Source: Branchiostoma floridae
Lineage: Eukaryota > Chordata > Leptocardii > Amphioxiformes > Branchiostomatidae
Assembly (NCBI RefSeq): GCF_000003815.2
Contig: NC_049981.1
Location: 11,564,028 to 11,628,027, forward strand
Direction: 5' to 3'
DNA length: 64,000 nucleotides
The notes below the pieces were generated by a model. The model searched no databases, was not told the DNA's origin, and was given only the letters and a program-made list of their open reading frames with translations. Numbering within the stretch: the stretch's first letter is position 1; each line of letters begins with the position of its first letter. Position numbers and translations under genes: made by a program. Of the stretch, positions 24,401 to 33,137 are shown piece by piece.

Positions 24401-27400
24401 GAGTGTAATGGTTTCCGACTTCCGGTGTATGATGAAGTTCGAAAGCAATTGTTTCTATATCAACCATCAGTTAACCTTTTTAAGGTAATACTTTGTACTT
24501 TGAACCTATAAATTGAAAGAAAAAGGGTACGTTGTAAGTTTTAAAGATTCGTCGTTGTTATCAAGAGTCTCGATTTCTATATGGAACTGCTTTAAAACTC
24601 TGTTGCAAATACATACTCTACTATACTACATACTATACTATTACTACATAATATAATATTACAATACAATTATACTAAAATAGAAATAGATGAATAAGTT
24701 TGAAAAATTAATTAATGAATTTGACAAACAAATAATAGAAAAACATAGAAAGATTAATAAATAGATTGATCGATATATAAATACTATAGTTTTAGAAAAT
24801 CATAAAAAAATAATGAATAGATTGATCGATATAGAAATACTATAGTTTTATGTGATTCTGTACGGACTAGACCTGTGACACTGCTTTTACCATCTTGAAT
24901 GCCTTCCAGACATAAGATGCGAGCTGGCGATGTTAACTATGACAACGACGAGAAGTTCGACTTGAAGAACAGTCTGTGGCTAACGTATTGGTCAATAGTC
25001 AGAAAAGGTAAGTTTTCCTATTTGCTATTTTTCAAGACAACTTGTTATACTGTACACTAAACAGGACTACTTTGTTAGAGGTATAAAGGAGGCGACTTAC
25101 ATCAGAGCACTCCAGCCATCACTGAACAGAGATGGTTGGCGTTGTGAACTTTTTGGCACGTTTGACCAGTTGCTGACGTCACTTTCGCGAGTTTACGTCC
25201 TGAAGTGATTGGTCATCAGTATTGATCCTGAAGAAGGCGACAGTGGTCGTTGAAAATTTGATCCGTGATTCTGTGCATTCCTATGAGTCTTGTTTGAGTT
25301 TTGCGTTTGCTCGAAGATGACGCCTTTCTAGTGTTAAATCCTCAGCCTGTTCTGAATCATAGTCTACTCTCGATCGTAGGCGGAGAGCCTGCCCCCAGGT
25401 CCCTCCCGTCCCGGATCCTGACCGGTGCCTGGTGGCTCTTCACCCTGATCGTCATCTCCACCTACACGGCCAACCTCACAGCCTTCCTCACCGTCAAGAG
25501 ACTGGTGGCGCCCATCAACAGTGTGGAGGACCTGGTGTCCTCCTCCGTGCCTTACGGCTGTGTGAAGGACGCCTTCCTCTACAGCTTCTTCCGAGCGCAA
25601 GCCAACCTCAACGGTAAGGTCACGACCGTTGCACGACAGTCGCACGATCATGGAAAACTGGCGATATTCTTGGCTTGGGATAGTCGTGCATCTGTTCTGC
25701 ACAATTTAGCTGTCTTCTTACGAAAAAAAAGGCAACTTAAATCCCTATCGATGGTTGGTTCTGTCACAGCCTACTTCGATATATTACAGCATCAAAATCA
25801 CATGTAGCCCATAGCTATGGAGAACGTGGCCAGGCCACGACGTAACTATCACTTGTACGAGTCGTGAAGAATATCCATTTATTCATTTAAGTCAATTTTG
25901 GGGGCATTTTTCTACGTAATAAGATGGAGCTACTCTATTCCATTCAATACCAACATTCAAGGAGCAAAAAGTCTATGCCATAACTTCAACACAGAACACT
26001 GTCGAACGAAAAACGATTACTGACTGGATCAGGGCCTAATTTTTGTGGGCTACAATATTCAGGGAATTCTAGCACTGCTTGTGTCCGTGCCGTTTTTAAT
26101 CGTTCAATGTATGAAGTACTAGCAATGATGTAAACGTGGGAATATAGTGAAGATTGCTTTGTCCAGATTATTTCCATTTTTCACGCTCTAATATTGCTTA
26201 GGTTGCCTTTAGGAGATAAGCTGGAAAATTCATTCAGGGGTCAAAAAGAGCAGGACCTGAGCCGTAGGTACAGAAACATCCATTTAAGGTACAGAAACCT
26301 CCATTTTCTGAGCGAGATGGAATAGGATCTATTCTCCCACGCAGAGCCCCTCCCGCGGCCTGTACAATATACCATGGGGAGGCTCTATTAAGCCGGGCTG
26401 AGGTTTCTACTTTTGTGGGCGAGCTATCAGCAACATAGGAAATGTTTTCTATAGGTAAAGCCGTTTTTTAAATATCTAACTAGATAAATTGTTTTATTTA
26501 CTTAATGGTTTTAACCGTTTTATTCAGAAAAGACATCGACATTAAAAACCCCAAGTGCGTCCTTCTTACAAAATGTTTGTTTTTGTTTACAAAATGAGAG
26601 CACATTTGACATATGAGATACAATCCATTTATGAATTGCATGGAAACTAGCATAAAAAATTAATTGTCATTGGTAAAATCTATTCATAGACACAATTAAA
26701 ATCTATTCGTGGTTTTGTGTAGGTTTAATAGCTAGTTAGAGCCCACGCCCACAAAAGTGAAATCTCAGCCCGGTTTAACAGTAGCCTAAAACAATACATA
26801 TCCTCAAGGGGACGTGGGCGAGGGTCTGCGTGGAGAATGGATATATATAATGTGAGTCCATCGGTGCATCCACGAGAAGAATCAACCTGCGGAGTAAAAG
26901 TGACACAGAGTAATGTCTCAGGTCAGGCACTGTCCCTCTTAATAGGTGGAAAGTACATTGGGGAAACGTCTCATTTGCCCCGGGCTATTTAAAATCTCAT
27001 CACTATATTTCTAGGCGCAATGGCTGTCGCGTGGATTATCAGACACGTCTGTAACAAAGAAAGAAAATGCACGCTTTCTTTCCGTGCGATTTCCTGATCA
27101 ATGAAGAAATAGTTTGAAGAAGCCTAACGGCCGGATATGAGTTAAGAGCCATTTCGACACCATGGAGTTGACCGTGCCAATGATGTTGTGCCATTGGGAA
27201 ATGTATTTTACTCGACTTTCCCCACTTGACTCAGGTAAAAATGTTTACCCACCTAGTTTCAGCTAGGGGCGTCCCAAGCCCGTTAAAAGAATCCATCGCA
27301 CCTTTTGAACATCTGAAGGTCTGGAGATGGTGACTCACTTCAAATCACCCTGATGGAGACTTAGCGAAACTCCGTCTCGTATCAGCCACACGGTGATTTA

Positions 27401-30400
27401 CATCATTCACCCGGACTCCAGGATTAAGAGTAGTGATGTATCAGTCACTTATGGAGATCCAAATCAAATCAAGCCAAACCAAACCATTACGTCCAGCGCA
27501 CTTCTTGTGGGCCAACATGCATCTTGCTAGAGAACATGGATATTTTTCCTAAACTCTATAATCTCTAAACTCCGACCAGTTCCTGATTTACAGCTGTTTG
27601 AGTAGGGTAAGGTGAAGGCTGGATGGTCATCAGGGGCCTGTAGTCGCGAGCTGTTCATTAGAAAATCCCGTAGAATCATTGACCGATGCAAACGATACTT
27701 TACACCATGTCAGACCCCTCAGTTAGTAGAAAATGAGTACAGGAACACAGACAACTTCTATATATTGGACCTAGAGGACCCATTCTAGTGCCTCTATACC
27801 ACACTTAACTTTACATGAGCACACCGCCTAAAGTTCAAAAACGAAAACAACTTTCAGGTCTACAAAGATTGTCTCCTATGTTTCCACCATGTACTTGCAT
27901 TAACCTCCGGACATGAACTTGCAAATAAACTTTCATTCATTATAACTCATAGGTTAGCGTCAAATGGTCGAATAGCTAAAGGTGGTATCTCAGTGCACTT
28001 AGGGCACCGGTGCGACACTGTGGGATTCGTAGATGACTCAACGAATTTCAGAGATAAAAAAACAAATTTTCTTACGGTTTGTGCATTTTGTTGTCTTCTA
28101 AATCATACCCTTACGTATTACGCGATATGAACTTAAATATTTAAAAATTTGGCGCAAATAACAAAACACAACAGTGTCGCAGTGAACGAACCCCAAAGTG
28201 CCCCACCGGTGCCACAAGTGCAGTGAGATACCACGGGTTATATCCCTGGTAGTCCTGGCTAGACGTTATATCGTTGACAAAGGCACTTTACTCGACTATC
28301 TTAAACCCACCCAGGTGTAAAAATGGGTACCTGACTTCGGCTGTAGAGTAAAAGGTTGTGAAAGGAGAGGGATGGGCACAGCCTTCCAACACTGTGCCCT
28401 AGACACAGTGGATACAACCCACTAGTATTGTAATCCCTGGCAGAGGATTCCTTCGGTGGCGAATGAAACTCCTTCCCCAGCTTATGATACAATCTTATGC
28501 CACCGAAAGATCTGCTTGGAGATTACTAGTATTGACCCTATACCTCTAAAAGGCTATGGGACCACCTTTACCTCTTACGTAAACTTCCAGCTTCCTACAG
28601 TAATGGAAAGTGGGTCATCGATCAGGCCAAATCGTTATTTGGACCGTGTCAGTATCCACCCAGCCCACTCTCCGGAATGATTATAAGTCTTAATATCATA
28701 TATATTATTAAACCAACTCCAGCAATACGGAAAAATAGATCACATTGCTCCACGAGTTGATAAGTAATATGTGATTTTCAACACGAGTAATCTTGCAGAC
28801 TGCCGTTAACTAGAATGATCCCATTCTCCCAGTGCATTTCCTAGTTCCATTAGTTTCGCGTGTAACGTATGGGGTACAAGTCTCATTAAGGCCGTGCCGT
28901 GCCACTGGCTAATTAATCTACATAGTGCCGGTGTCAGCAGGTTTCACTAGGATGACGTCATACCAATGTGGACAAGACTGAGGCCACAGCAAGGACATTT
29001 TATGGATCACATCCTAAACTATGGCGTGTTATATTTCTAACAAGAGTTGTTACAGCACAGCAAATCCCACATCTGAAATGCCCCATGTTCTTCTTTGTCC
29101 AACAACTTGCCACTACTGACGTGTACAGACTTCTAATCTTATGCATTAATTTTTACAATACAGACCGTAAACATTGTAACGAGAATCGAAACGACGAAAC
29201 GTCGGGTTACAACCAGCAACTTTTGTATTTTGTATTATTTGTCTTCAAGCAGTTGCCAAAGTGAACGCTTAGTATGCCTTACCAAGTTGGCAACGAAACA
29301 TGGCTATCTCACTAGTGTCACTTCTGCACGTGCAGTTTATTACGATTTAGTTGTTTCCCATTTTCGGATTGTTTACTGTTGTCAACATTAGGTGAAAATC
29401 AGTGCGCGCGCTGATGTCATCCATAACACTTACTCACTGTGGCCTTATTAGAATCACCAAGGATCACAAAATAGATTGAATTCCGTCAAATATTCGATTG
29501 CAATTTCCTCTCTTTTCACTCAATATATCAAGCAATCCAGGATAGCTACAAGTCCCACTAACTGCACACATCACAGCATGAAAATCACATAATTGCACTC
29601 TGATTTATGTCTTAATCAACCCCTAACGCTAACACGACATTAGGAGCGTTGGCATGAAAGAGCCAGTCGCTATCATCGTGCCTCTGACTGATGGCTCTAT
29701 AGGTTTTTCGAAGGACAGTTCTGGGAATGTCCATTCTCATCGACTAGATGAGGATGGATAATAACTATCTCTGCCAGACATCGACCTGTTTGCTGAGTCA
29801 ACGCGTTTCCTGATTATAATTGCTATCTTCCCTATAAAACGTTATCTAGAATTGTGCCACAGATGCAGTCGCTGGATTGAGACGTACGTATGGTGTTGAG
29901 GTTCGAACGATTATGCGACGTGTCGTGGTTGTCAAATTTTAGACCCATTCGTGATTACAACGCGTCCTCGTTTTCGTACAAGCTCACGCAAGTTCTCGCG
30001 AGACTGTGTGCTCTCAAAGACTAAAAGTTAATGGGTTCGTAAATGGGTTAACGTTAGTACCGATATCTTTTTTATGTCCACCTTCTACCTTTGTTCTCCC
30101 TCTACTTCTTCTTCTCTAGTCAATGACCGTGACTAGACGGCTGTCACCGTGGTTACTGGTGAAGTAACAGACACCCAGTGAAGCTCGATTGCAAAATTTA
30201 TCAAGTAGCAGGACAAAGCTGGTGGGGCTGGTTACCACATATATGGATGCGTTTTAGTAATAATGAAAAGAGTAGTCGTCTGTTAGGCCAGACCATGTCA
30301 ATGTAAATGTTATGCATTTGCTTGCAAATGTTCTAGTTTCTGATAGGTTCTGAAAAAGATATTTTGGACATGTTGTATTTTCAGGCAGTTCCTCTGTATG

Positions 30401-33137
30401 GGGGAGGATGTGGCACGCGATGACGGCGTACGACGAGTTTCCTTACTCACCTTTCAACGGGATTGAAATCGTCAAGAGGGGGCAGTTCGTGTTTATACAG
30501 GTTGGGCTTTCAGTCACTTGCACACTAGACCTTACTGTATGCTTGCTAACTTAAGGTGGTATCTCACAGCACTTGGGGCACCGGTGCGGCACTGCGGGGT
30601 TTGTTCACTGTGGAACTGTTGTGTTATTTTCGCCGATTTTTTTATAATTTATATATTGCGTAATACGTAAAGTTATGGCTTAGAAGACAACAAAATGCAC
30701 AAAACGTAAGAAAATTCTTTATTTATCTCTGAAATTCGTTATCTTTCGAATCCCGCAGTGCCACACCAGTGCCCCAAGTGCCCCGGCCGGTATAAATGGT
30801 ACACTACATAGTTACGGTATATGCAGATAACTGCATGTAATCCTATGGGATAAAAGACAGGAAAACGCTGTCATTATCTCAAGAATCGAAACTTCAAAGC
30901 ATCAAACGTACCCTCAACTGACAGCCTGTTCTTTCAACTTTCTTCAAACGCATTTCTAAGAAATTCTATAGCGCTAGTCTGCAAATACCCCCACCCCTCA
31001 GAGCCCTTGGATTGGTCCTGTAGGTCCAATTAGCGACGTGGCGAAGGTTCGACTATCTCATGGGGGTGCGCAAAAAGAAATTCAACAAGACTAAGTTTAA
31101 AGTCTTTGCAACAACTAATTGCCCAGATTTCAAGTAATATCCAGCGTCTGGGTATACAAGAGCTAACTGTGACGTCACTGGATACTGTACTAAAACGCTA
31201 ACTCAACGGGAAGAAACCTATTGCGTCACACACTTACGTCTGTGCATTTATAGACTTATGACGGCATAATCGATTTATTTTCACACGTTAAAAGTAATTT
31301 ACCACACACAAAAAGAAACCAAAGAGATCGCGTGCCCTGATGACCTTTTATAGTTTTTCCCCAAATTAGTTAGAATCTAATAAATTTTGCCTTTTGTCAG
31401 CCTTGCAGTGATATGTTTAAAACATGATGAGGATGAATCGTGACGCCTATGCTAGACATAATGATATAATGTTTTTCCAACATGATCTGGCAACTACCCA
31501 ATGGATCATATATCTTCCAACATTCAGACGCATAGTTTATAGATATTAGTCCCTTGATGCAAAATTTTGCCATGAATCATGACACAAAACATCGATAAGC
31601 ACCTGTTGGCAGGTGGAAAATCATTCAAATGAGACTCACAGATTGTAAAATATGTTTTTGTTCTAATGTATCATTCCTTCGAAGGATTTTAAGCCTCTGT
31701 AAAATAAAGTGTGGGTGCTGCAGACGGCATCAGGACTGTACCAATCTGATGTTAGAGTTTTTCTTTTCTTTTCTTTTCTCTATAACTCTGTCCATAGGAA
31801 ACCCCATTCTTGGAATATGTCATCAAGAAAGACCCGCAGTGCGAGCTGATGATGTTGGGAAAACCGTTTTTGTACAAGGGGTACGGATTCCCGGTCAGAA
31901 GAGGAGACAACTATCTGAAAGACATATCAGTAGAGTAAGTATATATTTATCGCTAGTCAAGTTTGGGAAGATATAGCATATGGTGCATATGGCGACGCCC
32001 CTCTTCGCCTTTTTACCATTGGGCCACACAGCTATCCAAGCAGAGGGGCTAGTCGACATACAATATTACGTTTCCCTCGTTCATCTTCATCTGTACTTAC
32101 AGTGTGACACGAGCATTTCTTGAAATCTACGAGTAAGTGACATATATACATTCTCTTGCCTGTAATTGATTATGTTTACCCTCACGGAAGCTAAACATGT
32201 TGTTTTTTGCTCTGTTTCTTCTCCTTTCTCTTCTGCCGTTGACCAATGACCTGGTCTAAACGGCTGTCGCCATGGTTACTGGAGGTGTAGCATTGGTGAT
32301 TATCTAATGTAGTGAGTGGCAGGACAAAGCTGGAGGAGCTGGTCACCATGTATACATGATAGAGAGAGAGACAGACAGACAGACAGAGAGAGAGAGAGAC
32401 CATGTGAACAATATTATTTTTTGTGAATTTAGCATTGGCTTAATAATCTTTGTTGTAATTGATAGGATACTGAAGATGCAAGAGTCAGGACTTATTGACC
32501 AAATCAAAACAAAATGGTGGAACAAAGATGGCTGCCCCCTTGATGGAGAGATTGCAAATGTCAACGAAGTCACAGCACTGGGCATAGAGACGTTTCTAGG
32601 CGTGTTCTACGTGTTGCTAGGGGCGTCTGCACTAGCCCTCCTTGTGACTATTGGTCAAATCATACACAAGAAACTCACCAAGAAAAAAAGACCGAGAATG
32701 ATCAAGGTAAGTCAATAGTTTATCAGTTTTTTTATCAGCAAGTTACATGTTAAAGTCACATTCGCTGGCCTTCCCCATCCCTACAAAATATTACAATGAT
32801 CCCATCTCTTACAGTAACATTAACACAATCGGAAAGTCGGACCTGTCCGAACCTGTCAATTTGCATTAGATTCCTGCATTTATGAAGCGTTCTGATTTCA
32901 GTTCGACCGAAGTGTCATTCCTCTCGTTCTTTTCTTTCTGACCATCATTCTTTTCTTCCTCAGTTAACCATGATCCTCACTGAGATATGAGGATGATGAA
33001 AATAAGATAGGGATTAACATATTTTGCAAACCATGTGTGTTGTGCATTTCTGTGTTATGTATATAGTATTGTGTGTTCTCTGTTCATATCTATAGCTAGA
33101 GGAGCTGCAGTCAGCCTCTACTGTCAGGCTTACGTGA
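21234..33137 (+). CDS. Ionotropic glutamate receptor, delta/AKDF-like (3' part of gene)
   Basis: Eight exons give about 431 residues of a ligand-gated ion channel subunit at the plasma membrane: lobe S1, M1, pore loop, M3, lobe S2 and M4, with a short cytoplasmic tail. Donor and acceptor phases agree at all internal junctions (0, 2, 1, 1, 0, 2, 0). The S1 arginine is present ([13 protein letters not shown]), and so are the M3 motif [12 protein letters not shown] and the WWNKDGC segment before M4. Similarity of WWLFTLIV and [12 protein letters not shown] to delta receptors favours the delta (or chordate phi-type) branch over NMDA. The Q/R position is Arg followed by Lys. The S2 positions that are Ser-Thr in AMPA receptors are hydrophobic. 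The amino-terminal domain and signal peptide are not found, so the 5' part is missing from the window or lies in unrecognised exons. Family assignment is firm; the subfamily is inference. Confidence 0.93.
21432..21781. other. iGluR intron
   Basis: A 350-bp GT-AG intron between the two S1 exons. No other feature seen. Confidence 0.85.
21782..22011 (+). CDS. iGluR exon: lobe S1 second half and M1
   Basis: Begins [16 protein letters not shown] in phase 0 and ends in the codon for R of SKVR (phase 2). The Arg of AIRERVVDF aligns with the alpha-carboxylate-binding arginine of AMPA and kainate receptors. The M1 helix is about [19 protein letters not shown]. The acceptor follows TTCCCTCCCAG and the donor is GTAGGA. 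Confidence 0.95.
22066..22174. repeat. Foldback repeat, 25-bp arms
   Basis: The arms 22066-22090 and 22150-22174 are reverse complements at 24 of 25 positions (core GCACAACCAGAA). The loop holds TGACGTTTCAGACA, the inverse of the word in the hairpin at 13588-13825. The element lies 54 bp inside the intron, directly after the M1 exon. Confidence 0.85.
24041..24273. repeat. Tandem duplication, period about 122 bp
   Basis: Two copies of about 111 bp share TTACGCATGCTTTATGA, GACGCAGATGTTAGCTAC (GCGCAG in copy 1) and TAGAACGCCAATA, with about 10 percent divergence. Confidence 0.9.
24751..24850. repeat. AT-rich tandem duplication, period 56 bp
   Basis: The word ATAGATTGATCGATATA, followed by AAATACTATAGTTTTA, occurs twice 56 bp apart. 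Confidence 0.85.
24910..25007 (+). CDS. iGluR exon: M1-pore linker and pore loop
   Basis: Enters in phase 2 and leaves in phase 1 with a strong GTAAGT donor. The translation ends [13 protein letters not shown]. Aligned with the kainate and AMPA pore (LMQQG), the Q/R site is Arg (codon 25001-25003) and the next residue is Lys. The short exon joins in frame on both sides. Confidence 0.92.
25008..25379. other. iGluR intron
   Basis: A 372-bp intron. It contains CCTGAAGAAGGCGACAGTGG, a word type common in dispersed repeats of marine invertebrates; otherwise nothing. Confidence 0.75.
25380..25613 (+). CDS. iGluR exon: M3 gate and start of lobe S2
   Basis: Enters in phase 1 and leaves in phase 1. 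It encodes [13 protein letters not shown], the M3 helix with [12 protein letters not shown], and the start of S2 ([20 protein letters not shown]). The canonical gate motif is SYTANLAAF; here positions 1 and 7 are both Thr. The S2 positions that hold Ser-Thr in AMPA receptors align with Phe and Leu, as hydrophobics do in delta receptors. Codon use is strongly GC3-rich. Confidence 0.95.
26326..26850. repeat. Inverted pair of a dispersed repeat of about 105 bp
   Basis: The segment 26326-26430 and the reverse complement of 26735-26850 share CCACGCAG, AAGCCGGGCTGAG/AAACCGGGCTGAG and ACTTTTGTGGGCG. Either the whole span of about 525 bp is one DNA element with long degenerate terminal repeats, or two copies inserted in opposite orientation. 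A third copy is at 58835-58935. Confidence 0.7.
27180..27310 (+). repeat. SINE-like fragment
   Basis: Shares TTTTACTCGACT, a CCCACTTGACTCAGG / CCCACCCAGG block and GGTAAAAATG-type words with the SINE-like copy at 28235-28450. No tRNA head is visible. Confidence 0.5.
27741..27955 (+). repeat. Possible LINE 3'-end remnant
   Basis: Ends in CCGGACATGAACTTGCAAATAAAC, resembling the 3' end CATGGACATGCAAATAAAG of the LINE relic near 57450. No coding remnant is clear. Confidence 0.4.
27981..28234 (+). mobile_element. MITE family E, copy 1 (254 bp)
   Basis: The left end GGTGGTATCTCAGTGCACTT is inverted at the right end (AAGTGCAGTGAGATACCAC), so both termini match over about 19 bp with a single extra or missing base. 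A second copy in opposite internal orientation lies at 30554-30800; the core word TGCATTTTGTTGTCTTCTAA occurs there in reverse complement. Confidence 0.85.
28235..28450 (+). repeat. SINE-like element, body
   Basis: Contains GGCACTTTACTCGACT, CCCAGGTGTAAAAATGGGTA, GGAGAGGGATGGGCACAG and CTAGACACAGTGGAT. The last two recur, inverted, in the copies at 49195-49370 and 55295-55470, which carry a tRNA-like head. Confidence 0.65.
30085..30335 (+). repeat. Dispersed repeat family D, copy 2
   Basis: Contains GTGACTAGACGGCTGTCACC, GGTTACTGGTGAAG, AGCAGGACAAAGCTGG and GGTTACCACATATATGGATG, matching copies 1 and 3 in order. It ends about 50 bp before the next receptor exon. Confidence 0.8.
30385..30500 (+). 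CDS. iGluR exon: lobe S2, middle
   Basis: Enters in phase 1 and leaves in phase 0. The translation runs [19 protein letters not shown] to KRGQFVFIQ, matching the S2 region SQMWRM...GNYAFV of delta receptors. The donor GTTGGG is weaker than the others in this gene. Confidence 0.9.
30501..31797. other. iGluR intron
   Basis: A 1.3-kb intron. MITE family E copy 2 occupies the first part (30554-30800); nothing else recognised. Confidence 0.8.
30554..30800 (-). mobile_element. MITE family E, copy 2
   Basis: A clear left end GGTGGTATCTCACAGCACTT and the family core GAAGACAACAAAATGCACAA inverted relative to copy 1. The right terminus is more decayed than in copy 1. Confidence 0.8.
31798..31934 (+). 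CDS. iGluR exon: lobe S2, ligand-contact region
   Basis: Enters in phase 0 and leaves in phase 2. It begins [17 protein letters not shown], in which the first Glu aligns with the amino-group-binding acidic residue of AMPA and kainate receptors. It continues [17 protein letters not shown], the conserved GYG..G.PY/NY..D turn. The acceptor follows a TTTTCTTTTCTTTTC tract. Confidence 0.93.
31935..32465. other. iGluR intron
   Basis: A 531-bp intron, mostly filled by dispersed repeat family D copy 3 and a short GACA/GAGA microsatellite (about 32360-32400). Confidence 0.8.
32170..32405 (+). repeat. Dispersed repeat family D, copy 3
   Basis: Contains GACCTGGTCTAAACGGCTGTC, GGTTACTGGAGGTG, GCAGGACAAAGCTGGAGGAG and CTGGTCACCATGTATACATG, in the same order and orientation as copies 1 and 2. 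A GACA/GAGA run interrupts its 3' end. Confidence 0.8.
32466..32706 (+). CDS. iGluR exon: end of S2 and M4
   Basis: Enters in phase 2 and leaves in phase 0. It encodes [27 protein letters not shown], and the M4 helix (about [20 protein letters not shown]), then a basic membrane-proximal tail [13 protein letters not shown]. The tryptophan pair and the Cys before M4 are as usual in the family. The donor is GTAAGT. Confidence 0.95.
33096..33137 (+). CDS. iGluR probable terminal exon
   Basis: After the M4 exon (phase 0), the first plausible acceptor, TCTATAG, gives [13 protein letters not shown] and a TGA. A second AG four bases on (start 33100) would open a different frame of 103 codons ending at TAA 33409-33411. 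I favour the short tail because the long frame is compositionally ordinary and covers a polyadenylation-like AATAAA at 33382. Tail assignment is weak. Confidence 0.4.
   Translation, partial: LEELQSASTVRLT

Larger units (their letters stand above)
22012..24909. other. iGluR intron with repeats
   Basis: A 2.9-kb intron. It contains an inverted repeat (22066-22174), a 122-bp-period tandem duplication (24041-24273) and an AT-rich duplicated patch (24751-24850). No coding signal was seen in the rest. Confidence 0.8.
25614..30384. other. iGluR intron (4.8 kb), repeat-rich
   Basis: The largest intron seen in this gene. It holds an inverted pair of a dispersed repeat (26326-26850), SINE-like pieces (27180-27310 and 28235-28450), a LINE-3'-UTR-like piece near 27741-27955, a MITE (27981-28234) and a copy of repeat family D. 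The 98-codon frame at 28968-29264 has no motif. Confidence 0.75.
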
